A stretch of DNA of 64,000 nt from Cristatella mucedo (GCA_009760855.2 WPIO01000033.1:3949001-4013000); one strand, 5' to 3'; positions 21,401-33,190 are shown, counted from the first letter of the stretch. Translations and numbers: made by a program. The notes: generated by a model from the sequence alone, not told the origin.

Positions 21401-23226
21401 TTGCGAGCCTTATCACTGAAGCATTCCTGACTATTGTTGTATGTGCGCTTGTTGACCCCTATTTGTCACAACTGTACCTGTGGGTTCTCAATATCCTTCG
21501 ATGGGACCGACCAAGTATGAGCTTGTCGAAGTCCCACATCTGCTTTTCTTTTTCCAAAGCTGTTTGGCCTCGGCTGTGTGTGCCATGCTATGTTCACATA
21601 ATTTTTTTTGCCACATTGATTATTAAATTAACCTCGGTGTCCCGTGACTGCTTGTTCAGTGGCCTCGTGAATCAGCCCCGGGCATGCCCCCCTCGCCGTA
21701 GAGGCCAAATGGTTGCATTGTATGTGCACGTCCCATTTGCGCCTGCTCGCATTGCTGCTGTAGCAGGCAGCAGTCGTTGCAACCGATTTTCGTGCAGGCT
21801 TTCAGGGAGGACCACTTTGATAAAGGAGATGCGTAGAAGATACGATGAAGGAAGGAGGCCCGACTTTTCGCACGACGAAGTGGACGTCCACACCGTGGCG
21901 TCAGTCCTCAAGCTATATTTTCGCGAGCTTCCCGAGCCCGTGATTCCATTTAACGCCTTTCATCAGTATCTCGACATTGCAACCAGCTTCAAGTTTCAGA
22001 GCAAAAACAAAGAAACGTTCAGCAACCTGCGTCAGCTGCTGCAGCGCCTGCCCAGGCATAACTATGATCTGCTAAACTATCTCGTGACTTTCCTTAGCCA
22101 AGTTGACGAGAAGTCGGCCAAAAACAAGATGCCCATGACTAATCTGGGCCTAATCTTCGGCACCCACATTCTGCGTGACGAAAACAGCTCTCCCGAGCTA
22201 GAGATGGGCACGCAGCATCTCACCACGCAGATCGTGCTTGCACTCATCAAGTGGCATGCAGACTTGTTCGGAGTGCCAGACCATGGGCCAGAGCCAGCGT
22301 GCTTGCCCGATCTCATCCGCTTCGAAGACGTGGGCAGCGCCACCACTGCGCTTCTGGCCGCACAGCAGCAGCCCAAGCCACCCAGCCCGCTATTGGAGAC
22401 TGGCAGCACCGTCGCTACGGTGAGCACAGAGCTCGAAGCCCACTCAGCGCTGCGGTCACTGGCCACTGGAGCAGTATCGGCTGCCGATGGTGCAGGCAGC
22501 AGCAATGGGCAGAGCCTGACCGGCCTTGCTGCTCAGTCTTGTGCTCAGCTGCCGGTGACGACGACGTGCCTTGACAGCGCACAGATGACGACTAGTGGCG
22601 GCAGCGGCTTGGCTGTCGACTGCTTCCCGTCGGTTATTCCTGCATCTGCTTCTGGCCCTTGTAATGGAGAGGCTTCCTCGCAAAGCTCTTCTACTGCATC
22701 GTCCCCGGCAGTGGCAGCAGCTGCTTCGTTTCAGGGACACGCAGGTATCACGCAATGCTCGCCGCAAGAGCCTAAAAGCCCTCGCCCGAGTGGACCTGTC
22801 CCAGATGCAGTGCCCAAATTGCAGCCACCGCCCACAGTGCCCAAATTGCAGCCACCGCCCACAGCGCCCAGGCGGCTAAGGTCGCTGCCAAAGAAACTGG
22901 ATCGGCCAAGTGCATTTGCACCACCCTCGCCGGCAGCAGATGAGTCGCCATCGGCATTCGAGCAGCGATCGTTCTGCAGCTACATTCAGAGCCCGACCAT
23001 TACCCCATGTCTTGAGAGCATGCCGACGTCTGTAGGCGATCTGCGGGCACTTGTGTTCTCCCTGAGGCTCCTGCTTCTAGAGAAGGAGACACAACTACAC
23101 GAAGCACGAGACACCATCTCTGAGCTTAGGACGTCGAATGAGAATGCCGTAAGCAAGGTCGTCCTGCTCCAGGCGCAGCTCGTCGAATACGAGTCGCGCT
23201 TTGGTGCACTTCAGGCCAGCGTGTGA
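15673..23226 (+). CDS. ARHGAP22/24/25: PH-RhoGAP-coiled-coil protein, ARHGAP22/24/25 (FilGAP) type
   Basis: Predicted GTPase-activating protein for Rac/Rho-type GTPases, acting at membranes and cortical actin. Clear coding exons are 15673-15913, 19009-19132 and 21798-23226 (stop TGA 23224-23226). Exon 1 encodes the first part of a PH domain (GWLKKQSSIVRSWNLKWFV, then YFAKDDEAKLQGTVDL) and ends in phase 1 at donor G|GTGAGT. Exon 19009 starts the GAP domain with VFGQKLEET, as in this subfamily, and reaches the catalytic arginine finger EGILR, whose codon is split by the intron. The last exon continues LSGRTTLIKEM, DVHTVASVLKLYFRELPEP and NKMPMTNLGLIFGTHIL. A Ser/Ala/Pro-rich linker follows, with a duplicated PKLQPPPT motif and the SH3-ligand-like PTAPRR, then a C-terminal coiled coil (about the last 60 residues). 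The C-terminal part of the PH domain is not securely placed; see 17429-17530. Length would be 597 or 631 residues. The start ATG has a good context (AATCATGG) behind a GA-rich leader. Confidence 0.9.
17429..17530 (+). other. Candidate PH-domain exon of the RhoGAP gene, abutting a (GA)n tract
   Basis: After an acceptor-like TTTACTCAG, 102 nt are open in the frame required by exon 1 (phase 1 to phase 1). They end in YALTSASLAWISALCRPG, which looks like the last strand and helix of a PH domain (Y.L..AS...W...L). The final G would join the following exon to give PG-VFGQ, as in relatives. There is no GT donor: the candidate runs straight into GAGGGAGAGAGA. It could be a real exon whose donor was altered by microsatellite change, an exon with a non-canonical donor, or a coincidence. 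Confidence 0.28.
17533..17619. repeat. (GA)n microsatellite in a RhoGAP intron
   Basis: About 85 bp of pure GA, directly behind the candidate exon 17429-17530. The RERERE open frame across it is not a real protein. Confidence 0.98.
18411..18627. repeat. (GT)n microsatellite plus a 95-bp-period GT-rich direct repeat
   Basis: (GT)n at 18411-18454. The block TCACACGTGTGGTTGTGTGT through GTCCGTGCACAAGAGCAC then occurs at 18458-18532 and again at 18553-18627, nearly identical. Confidence 0.9.
20600..21260 (+). mobile_element. Two adjacent LINE-A 3' fragments
   Basis: A bare tail (GTGCCTAGAAAGAGATTTAG, GCTATACAGATGTGTTATTA) at 20.60-20.70 kb. It is followed by a longer 3' piece with IDFKFVLLTFTSI-like frames and its own damaged tail near 21.2 kb. 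Both lie in a RhoGAP intron. Confidence 0.65.
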
Positions 23227-24679
23227 CTACACAGGTGCACATCGTTGGTACTCGTTAGGTACATACGTTAGGTCCATGGCTACCTGATCTTATCCCGGGG
23301 GAGTAGGAGCCTTTCAAAGCTGCTCCCACGGGATTATCCAAATGCTTCTCAACCTCGGTTAAGTTCTTCCATCGGTTCTTTGCCAGCCTTACAGCCCCGT
23401 CAGCACAGCAGCTGCTGCTTGTTGCTGTCATCGCGATTTTGATATCGGCTTGTCCATTAGAGTTATTTACATGTTATTTAGCATTATCCGCAGCCAAGCC
23501 TCCAACTGTTCTGTACAGCCAGAACCAACCCTTTGATCAGGGTTGGTCATCGTTGCTAGATTCAGTGAAGAGTTGCTTGTAACAGCACCGCATCCCCTGG
23601 ACACTGCACCGTAGCATTGATTCCGAATTCCGACCGTCAGCTATACCAACTTTGTTATACTGCCCGTTCTTACTGAATCTTTCCATGCAATGTGAGAGGC
23701 ACAAGGATCTAATAAGTATGCTCACTTTTTTGTACGGCATACTCACTTGACTTGCCCACCTGATATATATACTTTTTGGACTAGCTGCATAGGTGTAGCC
23801 CCGCATGCTGCAGATCCCTTTGCACAATGTTGGGCATGTTACCCCACTGCCTCACCCTTTTCCTGGCAATTTAGCAAATTAAAGAAAAATTTGCCACTGG
23901 GAGGTGCATACACCTCTAGTCAAATTTTGAATTAGTATCGGTTCTTCATTCTTACCTCGTTTGTCATTGTGTCATTGTCACCTGTGGTTAATTTTAGCAT
24001 ACCATTGTGTATTATTTATTTCTCTTATTTCTCGAAATCAAAGTGGGTGGGAAGCTGGAGCTTCCTATAGCACACTCAATGAAAGCAGCTTTCGGTGTGC
24101 ATTATGTAGGCAACTGGGATCATCTCACAAAACAGTAGGTGAGAAGCTTAGCTGAGCCAGGAAAATAGTCTAGAATTGGATAGAAATAGCAGCTCATGCC
24201 AACCGGAAAAGATTTCCGCGAGTCTACAAGAAAGATGTGCAAGAACTGCAGAAGAGTTTTTCAGTCATTGAGATCCGCAGAAAGCATCTGTTCTTTGCAG
24301 CCCATAGAACGGTTAATTTACTGTTTTCCGAGTACCTGAGGGCACAGCCAAGCCCAGCTAGGTAACTTTCTCGGCTTCATTTGCCGTACTTTAGAGAGGC
24401 ATTTTCGTAAGTAGGGACCAACATAGTGACCCTGTTCGTTACTACAGAGAATTGGCTCGACCAACACTAAGATGCAGCAATCTAGTTGAGAGAAAACCGA
24501 GGAGCTCAAGTAAGATCATCAGGCAGTCATTTCGGTAAGTAGCCCTCTATTGGGGGCAAGCATAGAACGCGATGGCTAGCTGTAGCAATTGCATTAGTTT
24601 TGAATTTCAAGCATTCGAGCTATAGTAACTCCCATTAAGGGTAAATGTCTCGAAAATACCGAGACGACTGGTCGAATGA

Positions 24680-25060
24680 TTTTTTTCGGTAACCTTTTAA
24701 AGACTAACCTGTTAGAACTGGGGGTCCTAAGTTTCGACAATCTCCACGCAAAAGTAGCATTAAAAACCGATTAGACAAACTGTCTACCCCGGAAGCAAGA
24801 TGTTGACGTAAAAATCTTACCGATCTCTGCATCATACGTGACTTATGTCAATTTGTTAAGCATTTGGTACATCGAAATACATGTTTGCAGCATGTTAAGG
24901 ACATTCTTGCGATTTTTAAAACATTTATAGTTGAGCTTTATGCCTTGTAAATTACATTGCTTGGCCGATCAACGTTAAATTTCAAATGAGAGTTCAGTTC
25001 TACTCGTACAACACTGCGGGAGTTCATGTAAGATTTTGTTTGGTAAAGTTTTGCTATGGC
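24680..25060. repeat. Diverged half-copy of the foldback element
   Basis: Shares, in order with the left arm, TACCGATCTCTGCATCATAC, ATTTGTTAAGCATTTGG-like sequence, GGACATTCTTGCGATTTTTA and TGCCTTGTAAATTACAT. Shows that the palindrome at 10.8-11.9 kb belongs to a dispersed family. Confidence 0.65.
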
Positions 25061-25287
25061 GACTAGGTGGGCTATAGTAAGGATTCGTCAAAATAGTACT
25101 TTACTGTTATTCAAGTATGTTGGTTTTTAAGGCTCAAGCTGCTTGGGGGGAGGGTCGCTACACTAGGCAACAAAATATTACCTTAAGCACACTGCCAAGC
25201 CAATGAGTCGCAGATTTCAATAGTACAGGGTGTTTAGGTCGTTCACTAGTAGCTTGACATTTTCAGTACAACTCCTGTAGAATGTTG

Positions 25288-25400
25288 GTTTAGCCCAGTG
25301 GTTAAGGTTTCATCCTAGGACAAGGTGAATGTATATTTACTCACATGGCACATGTGAACCGACTGAATTGAGATTACATTCTCTTAGTTCGATATGTAGT
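25288..25400 (+). mobile_element. Degraded SINE-B
   Basis: Head TTGGTTTAGCCCAGTGGTTA and a tail-like GAGATTACATTCTCTTAG are recognisable. The middle is diverged. Confidence 0.5.
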
Positions 25401-25404
25401 TGGA

Positions 25405-25476
25405 TCATATATATATGTATATATATATATATGTATGTATATATATATGTATGTATATATATATATATATAATTAT
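25405..25476. repeat. TA-rich microsatellite (TATATG/TATA)
   Basis: Alternating TATATATATG and TATGTATG runs. Confidence 0.9.
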
Positions 25477-25849
25477 ATATTGACTTGCTTCAGCATAACA
25501 GACAATGCAGAAGCTGGTGGCGTCCATGCTGCTGGGCCAGACGAGGGAGGTCATAAAGAACAGTGGTTAAGTTAAACGCATACTTACCAGTAACACAGCA
25601 TTTGTTTCAGCGCTGTAGGTAAACTTTTCCACACACTGAGCATAACTAGGCCAGGTCGAAAACCATCATTCTACTGAACTAAAAATGTTTACAGCCTCAT
25701 CCCTACTGCTAGGGTTTGTTGAGTGTATTCTGATACTACTGCGGTTGCAGCTTGTTGGTGCACATTTATAGTCAAGTGGAAATTTATGAGGACAACTTAA
25801 GTGTGGCAAGTTCACCGCCGACCAGGTGACTACGACCTGATTCTTATAT

Positions 25850-26385
25850 TATAACAAAAATACATTTGTATAGCGACCTCAGAACTGAGCCTCTTTCTAG
25901 GCACTTAATAGATGCTGTAAAAAAATTTTTTTTTACCAATTGATTGGTGGTAACATCCAAAAGCAGCAGGCATAATGGAAGCAGGTACATACACAAAGAA
26001 CGAATCAAAGACTCACCGATAACTGTAATAAACCGGTGCCTTTGTGGCTTCATTATCAAGTTCCTGTCATGGGACGTTGTGACTTACGTCAGTAGTGAGC
26101 TCCAGGCTTTGGGGGCATAGAAACTCAAGGCACGGTCTCCAGCAGTTTTGAGGCTCGAGGCTACTAGGTATTGCTAAACGATTGAGTCAGACCAGCAGGT
26201 TATACGATTCGTCGTCTGGTGGGCGATTAGTTCTGTTAAATAAGGCTGGAGCAAGAAATTTAAGGGACCTAATAGTAAGGGACACAACCTTGAAATCGAT
26301 ACCCTGCTTTATCGGAAGCTAGCACAGGTCGGCGAGAAGTGGTGTGGTGTGGCCACGGCTATGCTCATACAGGTCGACAGGCTGA
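25850..26385 (-). mobile_element. LINE 3' fragment, LINE-A-like
   Basis: Minus-strand tail (AGCATCTATTAAGTGCCTAG, GGTCGCTATACAAATG) and upstream sequence resembling the DRA.SFYAPKAWS motif region of related LINEs. Confidence 0.6.
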
Positions 26386-26514
26386 AAAAGTAAAAATATT
26401 TTAAGACATTATTGAAGCTCTTTCTTTGTAAAAAAGGAGCTACACAACAGTCAAACGTGTATGGCTTGAACCTGCATCACACGGTGCTGCAGGCATCCTA
26501 CTACATATCCATCA

Positions 26515-29500
26515 CTATCCTCCGCGTCCCCTAAAACCGCCACGGCTACCACCCCTGAATCCGCCACGACTTCCTCCTCTGAATCCTCCGAAACCGCCAC
26601 CAGCACCACCTCTGAAGCCACCTCGTCCTCCACCTCTGCCGCCTCTAAAACCTCCTCTTCCACCACGGCCACCAGCACCACCAGGCTTGTCCACACGGCC
26701 TGAGCCCTTAGGCTGTGGTAGAAACCTCTGCAGTGGTAGCAGCTTTGCTGGATCAATGTAAAACTGCAAATAGAAAATGACCGATGAACAAATGTTTTAT
26801 TAGGCTTAGGGTTCAACAATCCAAACAAGCACAGACCAAAATCACGACTTCATTGCCGTCAAAGTTAAGCCCGAATGACTTGAAGTGTACAGAAATTCGC
26901 ATGGTTTAGCAATGTTTGTAACAAATCATACATGCTACCACCTCGGTTTTCTTACCAAGTGCCAAGAAGAGCAAAGTTACACCGTTTTGAAAATCATGGG
27001 CTATATCTGGCTTCTGACAGTTGCTATTTTCGAAGGACATTATTTTGTAGCACACATGAGCACTTCGAAGATTTACTAGGTACGTTGTGTATACCCGGCT
27101 TAAATTTACCTCAACAGCCCAGCCAAGCATTTCCTCAGCAATAATCAAGCGTTTGAAGCATGCAATGATGAACATACACTACAGTGGGTCTGATATGGTT
27201 CGAAATGCCAAACAATTCTATGACGTGATAGCAAGGAAATTCCTCACAACAGCGTTTTCCGATAAAATTGATTAAAGAATTGTTTTCAACTATTGCAAGT
27301 CGTAACTCTACCGAACACAGGTACTAACTAGCCTCACAATCTCAATTAAACCTTATATATACAATCAGATCGTCAAGGTTTTGGTGTATCCTATGCTTTC
27401 CAAATCCAAAAGCAGTTATGTATCTGATGTTTTCCAGGACCAAAGGCAGATTACGAGTGTTCCATATCTTTTTCTTATCAGAAAAAGTAGTTAGCCGGAT
27501 TCTTGCTCTTAATTGTACAGGCGATTTATTGCCAAGCCTCGAACCTCAACTGTCGAAACTTCATGCCTGACCTACACGTGCACATTTGCCAAACCGGGTG
27601 TTTCAAACCTTAAACAATCCTAAAGAAACATTTTCGAGAGAAGGAATACATGGCACATCCGATATTTTCCTTCACCGTGTTCTGAAGGAGCTAGCCAAAA
27701 CTGTCTATCAAAAACAGCAAATTTTTTAAAACTGAAAACCACAAAGCAAGTTATTTTACATATATAGCATATTTTGAAAGCAACTAAAGTGGCAGCATGC
27801 ACAATTTGCAACAGTCATTGCATCATCAAATTAATTAGGATGACCATGCAAAAACACACACGAAGACACTCGGGGCTGCTGGTTACTAGTCCCTCCAACA
27901 TGTTAGTAACATGGAATGCATCATACACAGCACACAGGAACCAAAGAAGAAAATCTCAACGACGCTCACGGGAACTGAGAAAAAAATATGCACCCTCAGC
28001 TGCGATTTAAACGATGCAAAATCAATGCAGGCTGAGACAGAAGTCAAATTTCCAGCGCACATGAACTGGAAGCTCGCTCACCAAAAGATTTTAATTTAGC
28101 ACGAGGACCGACTAGACTGACAGGTCGCAGGGGAGCAGGTGGTGCAAGAGCACACTGGAGGAGCAAGGAGGTCGGATAAGTAGGCTGGTGCCAAAGATTG
28201 AGGCGACCTGCAGACCAGAGAGAGGATACTATAAGTCACTTGATAAGGAGCCAGTGAAGCTCAGATAGAAGTGACGAGATGTGGCAGCTAAGTAGCTAAT
28301 GATAGACCAGCCGAGCTTTGCACCAGTTGCAGTCCCTTAGTGGCATAGGCCGGGAGTCCTGAACAAGAGGAATTGCAGTAATGTAGAAGCAACGCCACAA
28401 CGCAAAGTTTTAAGCAACCGTCAAAGGGGTAGAATTAAAATTTGCAAGCGTGACAACTGGCCAGAGCAGAACTTTCAAACGAGTTTTCTGGTAAGCAAAG
28501 AATTAGCAGGCCAGGGGAACAATAGAATGTCACTGCTTAACCCTAATTTGTGTGATCACAGGGCATGCACCGGGCAAGCCAAGCTCTGGTGCAAGAACGA
28601 TCACAGCAGCATGACATCGGATGACTGCTCACAGTTTTGAGACCCAGCTTACCTTCTGTGAAGCTTTGAACGATTTGGCCTTCATATCGTCCGAGAGTTT
28701 GACCGAGAAATACTTGGCTACCATTAAAGAGGACAAAACTGATGTCCACGAATCGTGCACCGAACATTTATTGCTGATGAACATAACAACGCTCAAATCA
28801 ATAATGCAAGGATGTGCAAAACAAAAACTGCACAGAAGGATACAAAGTCCCTGATAGGACCAAAAATTTCGTCGACCTTTCCTATCTGCTGCTTATTTTC
28901 TAAATAGACTGGTGCATTGAAGTACGGAATCTTTTCATTTGTGCATTTGCAGACAAGGTCATCTTCACTAGGATGAAGGTAAAGTCCGAGTTCTACAAGG
29001 AAAAAGAACAGCTATGCACAAGCAAATAATTCTGTTTTGTGGGTGAAGAAGACCATTCACACATGACGTCAGCAGCTTACACGAGTCGCAAACAGTAATC
29101 GAGGATGCATACACAACAAACTTAATGGGTAAGATACCACCTATGCAAGACTTCTACAGGCAAATCTTATCCCTTAGTTGCACCAACAATAGCGTAATGC
29201 AGGGAGTAATGGATCTTGAATATCTCAATTATCATGAGCCAATCAGCCATTAGGTACTTAAAAATGCAGACCATATTAGCTAGAAAGAACGTATATGAAT
29301 ACCTGGACACAGCATAAAGCACACCGAGGCCTGCTGATAAGCAACAGTAAGCAGATGACACGGGATAGTAAAAAACAGCAGTATCCACACAAAAATATAA
29401 ATAAAACATCAGCCTAAGAGCCTTACCAACATTCAGCTAGCTTGCAATGGACAATAAAGAATTGCCAGCTAAGGATCCGAACCCACGATGGTGGCTAAGT

Positions 29501-31256
29501 GCAACAACCTTACCGCTGGGGTTAATACCCAGAGGCTGCCACGAACATCACAGTTTCAGCACGACAGTAAACAATGTACATGGACAGCAATAGTAATCTT
29601 ACCTATTACCTCTTCTGGAGGTCCTTGGTCGTAGTAACCTCGTCCCCCACCACCACCACCACCTACAAAGTAGCACCATATATATATTTCTGCGATCTAC
29701 CAACGACTGCAGTGCCTACAAGTGTTCGTTTTAACAACTATAATAATAATGTTTGAATAGCACCTTAAAAGAACTTATTCTCTACCCAAACCTTTACAAC
29801 TGACTGAAAGAGAACCTTTACCCATGGGGTTTAAAGACAAGCACTCCATAAAGCATACAAAAGCAAAACTGCATCATGCACAGGCGAGCATGCTTGAGCA
29901 AACATGATAACACCTGTAGTAAGTACTTAGTAAGTAAGATAGTAAGACCTCTGGCTAGTAACATGCACTGAATCATGCACAGGCACACCATGCTAAGCAC
30001 ACCAGAGCAAAAAGAAAAACAGAAAGTTCACTGGGGCGAAGGAAAAGCTGACCAGAACAGACGTGCCTTTAGCTGAGACTAATAAGATACAAGATCATAG
30101 CAAGTAGTGACTGTACTGTACTGTAACGAGATCCAGACTCAGGTCCATATGAACTGAAGGCTAGATTTATTGCAAGGGACAGGGAGAGGCCTAGAAGAGA
30201 ATTTATTGTGAATCTGTTAAAACCGAAGGGGTGAACCAGGAATTAATGTTCTAACATAATTTTTTTGGTTCTCCCACACGAGTTAAATTACTAATGTTAC
30301 CGGATTTGTTGCTCTTGACACAAAGAGCTAGGCACACAAGGTACAGTACAGGCTCGTGTTGGCATTGCAGTCACAGTGGAAATATTAGAGCACATGCATG
30401 GTTGTCTGAATCAATTGTACACCCCTAAATTACAATTATAAATTAGTGTACGTATGGACTGTATGTAGGCCTCTGTGTTCAAGCACCCCCCCCCCACAAA
30501 TCCCTCAATGCCAGGTGAAGCCACTCCTTGCGTGTGGGCAAGAACTTTTCCCTCTATCCTCTTCCTATCCTGGCCACTGATTGGCTCAACCTTATCCGTT
30601 TTTCATAGTTTCCATTCTATGCGTTACTGTAATAATAATATTTGTAATCGTATGTCTTATTTTCTCTTATTTTGTCTATTTTATTGTGTAATACGAATGC
30701 CATGGTGACTAAAGGGGTATTTTTTATGTCCAGAGGGTTCTAATAATGTTACAACCAAATTTAGTGGGCCACACTTCCAGAAAATTCACTTATCACAGTA
30801 GTCTGGAACTGGTTAACCACGATAAACGATGGACTATATTAGCTACTCAGACCTGCCATAAGGTAACAAACAGGCAGATGTATTGATGGGTCAATGCATT
30901 GATTGGCACGAGGATAAACATCACGGGTAATAATATTTGCCGAGTGCCAATAACATGGATCACGATACTAGTGCAAGGACCAATAGCATAATTGAACTAC
31001 CATTCACGGAGAAGACAAATTACCCTACCTCTGTAGCCGCCACCACCTCGCCCTAAAGAAGAAAAAGATTTGATGTTGAACATGCTGAGCCTGCAGCCAT
31101 ACACAAAACCGACATCTTCATACACGTGCTATGAGAAAAGGCAATACCTCTGAATCCATCTCCGCTGCCTCGAAATCCGCCGCCACCTCTACCTCCACCA
31201 CCTCGAAATCCGCCACCTCGAAATCCCCCGCCTCTACCTCCACGAGGTGACGACAT
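26515..31256 (-). CDS. GAR1: GAR1, H/ACA ribonucleoprotein complex subunit 1
   Basis: Core protein of H/ACA snoRNPs, which guide pseudouridylation of rRNA and snRNA and bind telomerase RNA in many animals; nucleolar and Cajal body. Coding exons in transcript order are 31148-31256, 31029-31052 (a 24-nt microexon), 29603-29662, 28844-28992, 28653-28712 and 26515-26763. All phases agree and the product is 216 residues, essentially the size of human GAR1. The N-terminus is a GGF/RGG arm (exons 1-3). The central Gar1 domain spans residues 65-134 and includes [43 protein letters not shown] and [15 protein letters not shown]. Exon 6 begins [16 protein letters not shown] and ends in a second RGG arm, closing with FRGRGG and stop TAG (26515-26517). 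The ATG at 31254-31256 starts the RGG arm directly. The intron between exons 4 and 5 is U12-type. Confidence 0.97.
28080..28470 (-). mobile_element. LINE fragment (reverse transcriptase 3' region), decayed
   Basis: Minus-strand similarity to other LINE pieces in this window (AATTGCAGTAATGTAGAAGC, GACCAGCCGAGCTTTGCAC). No intact frame. In GAR1 intron 5. Confidence 0.45.
28713..28843 (-). other. GAR1: U12-type (minor spliceosome) intron of GAR1
   Basis: Read on the minus strand, the intron starts GTATCCTTCT directly after the TTT codon of GPIRDF. It has CTCTTTAAT near its 3' end (probable branch A about 28724, 11 nt from the end) and finishes at CCAAG before TATTTCTCG. Using the nearer TAG (GGTAG) as acceptor would break the frame and hit a stop, so the AAG acceptor is required. 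Absence of a polypyrimidine tract and the short branch-to-acceptor distance fit a U12-type GT-AG intron. Confidence 0.75.
29425..29545 (-). mobile_element. SINE-A fragment
   Basis: Minus-strand copy with GTGGGTTCGGATCC B box and a head pairing with AACCTTACCGCTGGGG. In a GAR1 intron. Confidence 0.6.
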
Positions 31257-31816
31257 TTTCTAAAAGGACCTGCGATAAAAAAGGTTTTGTAAAAACTACT
31301 TAAATTCTTGTACCACATAATCGAGCAAGAGGGGAATGACAGCTTCTGCAGCAGCACAGCAATTATCAGTGCATTGTTTACTTAACACAACAATAGGTGA
31401 CTAACTTCATGCAGCCAACCACAGGTGAAAGCTACACCTGCGTGCATATTCCTGCAAGAATCAAATTATTTGAAACCTGGGGACTGGAACATCTACTGGA
31501 CAGCTCTGGGAAGCCAGCCTTTGCTACTGGTTGAAACTGCAGCAGCTGCCTAGTTTCCCAAGTTCGAATCCTATCGCTAAATTAAAGCTAGTTGTTCATA
31601 TAATTCAAGACAGAACAGCGCAATGCCACCCAAATGACCAGCTTAACATATTCGCTATCGTTAGTTCCACCGGGCTTTTAGGTAAGGCCGAAAGCAGTAC
31701 CCCACAGCAACAGTAGCAAAGATTCAGGTGCAACGACACAAGATAACTAGCACTCATTGCTTACTAGCCATTTGCAAAACCATCTACAGAACCAAAACAA
31801 TTGAATTGTATCATAT

Positions 31817-32370
31817 CAATAATAATAATACATTTGATATAGCGCCCTCAGATAACTCAATCTCTTTCTAGGGACTTTACATTTGCTGCAAAGGAAGCAT
31901 GATCGAACGGTTAGTGTCAGCACGCTCAATAAACATTAGCATGGTTAGTGGTGACATGCACAGGGTCAGCATGTAAGTATGGTTAGAAGCAGCATGCAGT
32001 GTCAGCACACATAAGCACATAGGTCAAATCACAGGGACCCACTAAATGCTGTGATAAATAGATGCCCTTCGTTTCTTTTTAAATGTGGACAAGTCAGCAG
32101 GTGTCGTGAAGCAAGTCGGGAGCGAGTTTCTGGCTTTGGGAGCTTGTGAACTAAAGGCTCGGTCTCCAAAGAATTTGGAGTTTGTAAGAGGTATAGGCAA
32201 ACGACTAGCTTCCGAAAAGCAGGTGGTGCGATGCTTAGTCTGGTGGAAGAGTAGATCTGATAGGTTGGCTGGAGACAAAGAGGACATAAAAGTGTTACAA
32301 AACCTTGAAGTCGATGCATTGCTAAACTGGTGGCCAATCCAGGTCGGCAAGAATAATAATAATATTGCAC
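31817..32370 (-). mobile_element. LINE-A 3' fragment with a 102-codon open frame
   Basis: The minus-strand frame 32350-32042 includes LSDLLFHQTKHRTTCFSEAS, FGDRAFSSQAPKARNSLP and LSTFKKKRRASIYHS, the conserved C-terminus of L2/CR1-like LINE polyproteins. The 3' UTR follows down to the GCGCTATATCAAATGTATTA tail at 31817. Confidence 0.85.
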
Positions 32371-33190
32371 TTGATAAAGCGCCCTCAGAGAACTTAATCT
32401 CTTTCTAGGCGCTTTACATTTGCTGCAAAGTGATACGCAATAGAATAGTAAGTAAAATCATGCTTGAAAAACAAACAAAATGAATAACATGGTTAGGGGT
32501 TACATGCACTGGGTCAGCATGCAAATGTGGTTAGTGGCAGCATGAACGTGGTGTGATGTGGCAACTGCGACACTCTTTACAGACAAGCCTACTTGCCGAG
32601 TTTTGCACAAGCTGTTAGCGCCTGATTGCACAGGCCAGCAAGCAGTGAGTTACAGAAGTCAAGACTGCTTTCAATGTCATAAATGCATGGACCAATTTAG
32701 ATGCAGTATCCCTGTCTAAACAAGCCCGAATTTTGGTAATCCTGTGAAGCTGAAAGCAAGCAGATTTGACTGTGGAGCTCACGTGATGTCTAATGAAATG
32801 TCACTCTGGAACAGGACACCTAGATTACTTGCAGATTCAACAGGAGATATGCTGGCAGAGCTGATTTTGAGCATCAGGTTTTTTAATGTTTGAATCACAC
32901 TTGGTTTTCCCATAACTAGTCAGTTTTGTCATTCAATTTAAGAAAGTTAACTCTGGTCTCCAACTGAGATAGGTCCTGAACCATTGCAATGCAGTGCCAG
33001 TGATGCACAGGCGAGATGAGGTGCTCAAAAAGGACTTGGTGTTCGATAGCATCAAAAGCTGCCGAAAGATCAAGCAAAACAAGCCGAGATACTCTACCAA
33101 TGTCTAAATTCCTAAGTAGATCGTTGTACACCCAAAGCAATGCTGACTTTGTGGAGTGATTAGCTCTAAAACCAGACTGGAACTTAGTAG
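32355..33190 (-). mobile_element. LINE-A fragment with reverse transcriptase motif A
   Basis: The minus-strand frame 33140-32916 reads VSRLVLLDLSAAFDAIEHQV, the hallmark catalytic block (DLSAAFD) of non-LTR reverse transcriptases, then QDLSQLETRVNFLKLND. Between 32.9 and 32.55 kb frames are broken (NLGVLFQSDISLD, IRACLDRD remnants). The 3' tail is at 32355-32420 and abuts the next LINE-A piece in the same orientation. Confidence 0.85.

Larger units (their letters stand above)
23227..26514. other. Intergenic region between RhoGAP and GAR1 (tail-to-tail)
   Basis: No coding exon recognised. The first about 650 bases are probably RhoGAP 3' UTR; an ATTAAA at 23878-23883 is a possible polyadenylation signal. 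The rest holds a degraded half of the foldback element (24.68-25.06 kb), a worn SINE-B (25.29 kb), a TA-rich microsatellite and a minus-strand LINE fragment. Confidence 0.5.

Noticed and set aside
21352-21797. Upstream part of the 624-codon frame before the RhoGAP last exon
   Set aside because: The frame is open by chance into the intron; similarity to RhoGAP begins exactly after the CGTGCAG acceptor at 21797.
32042-32350. 102-residue minus-strand frame as a host gene
   Set aside because: Conserved LINE polyprotein C-terminus; part of LINE-A.
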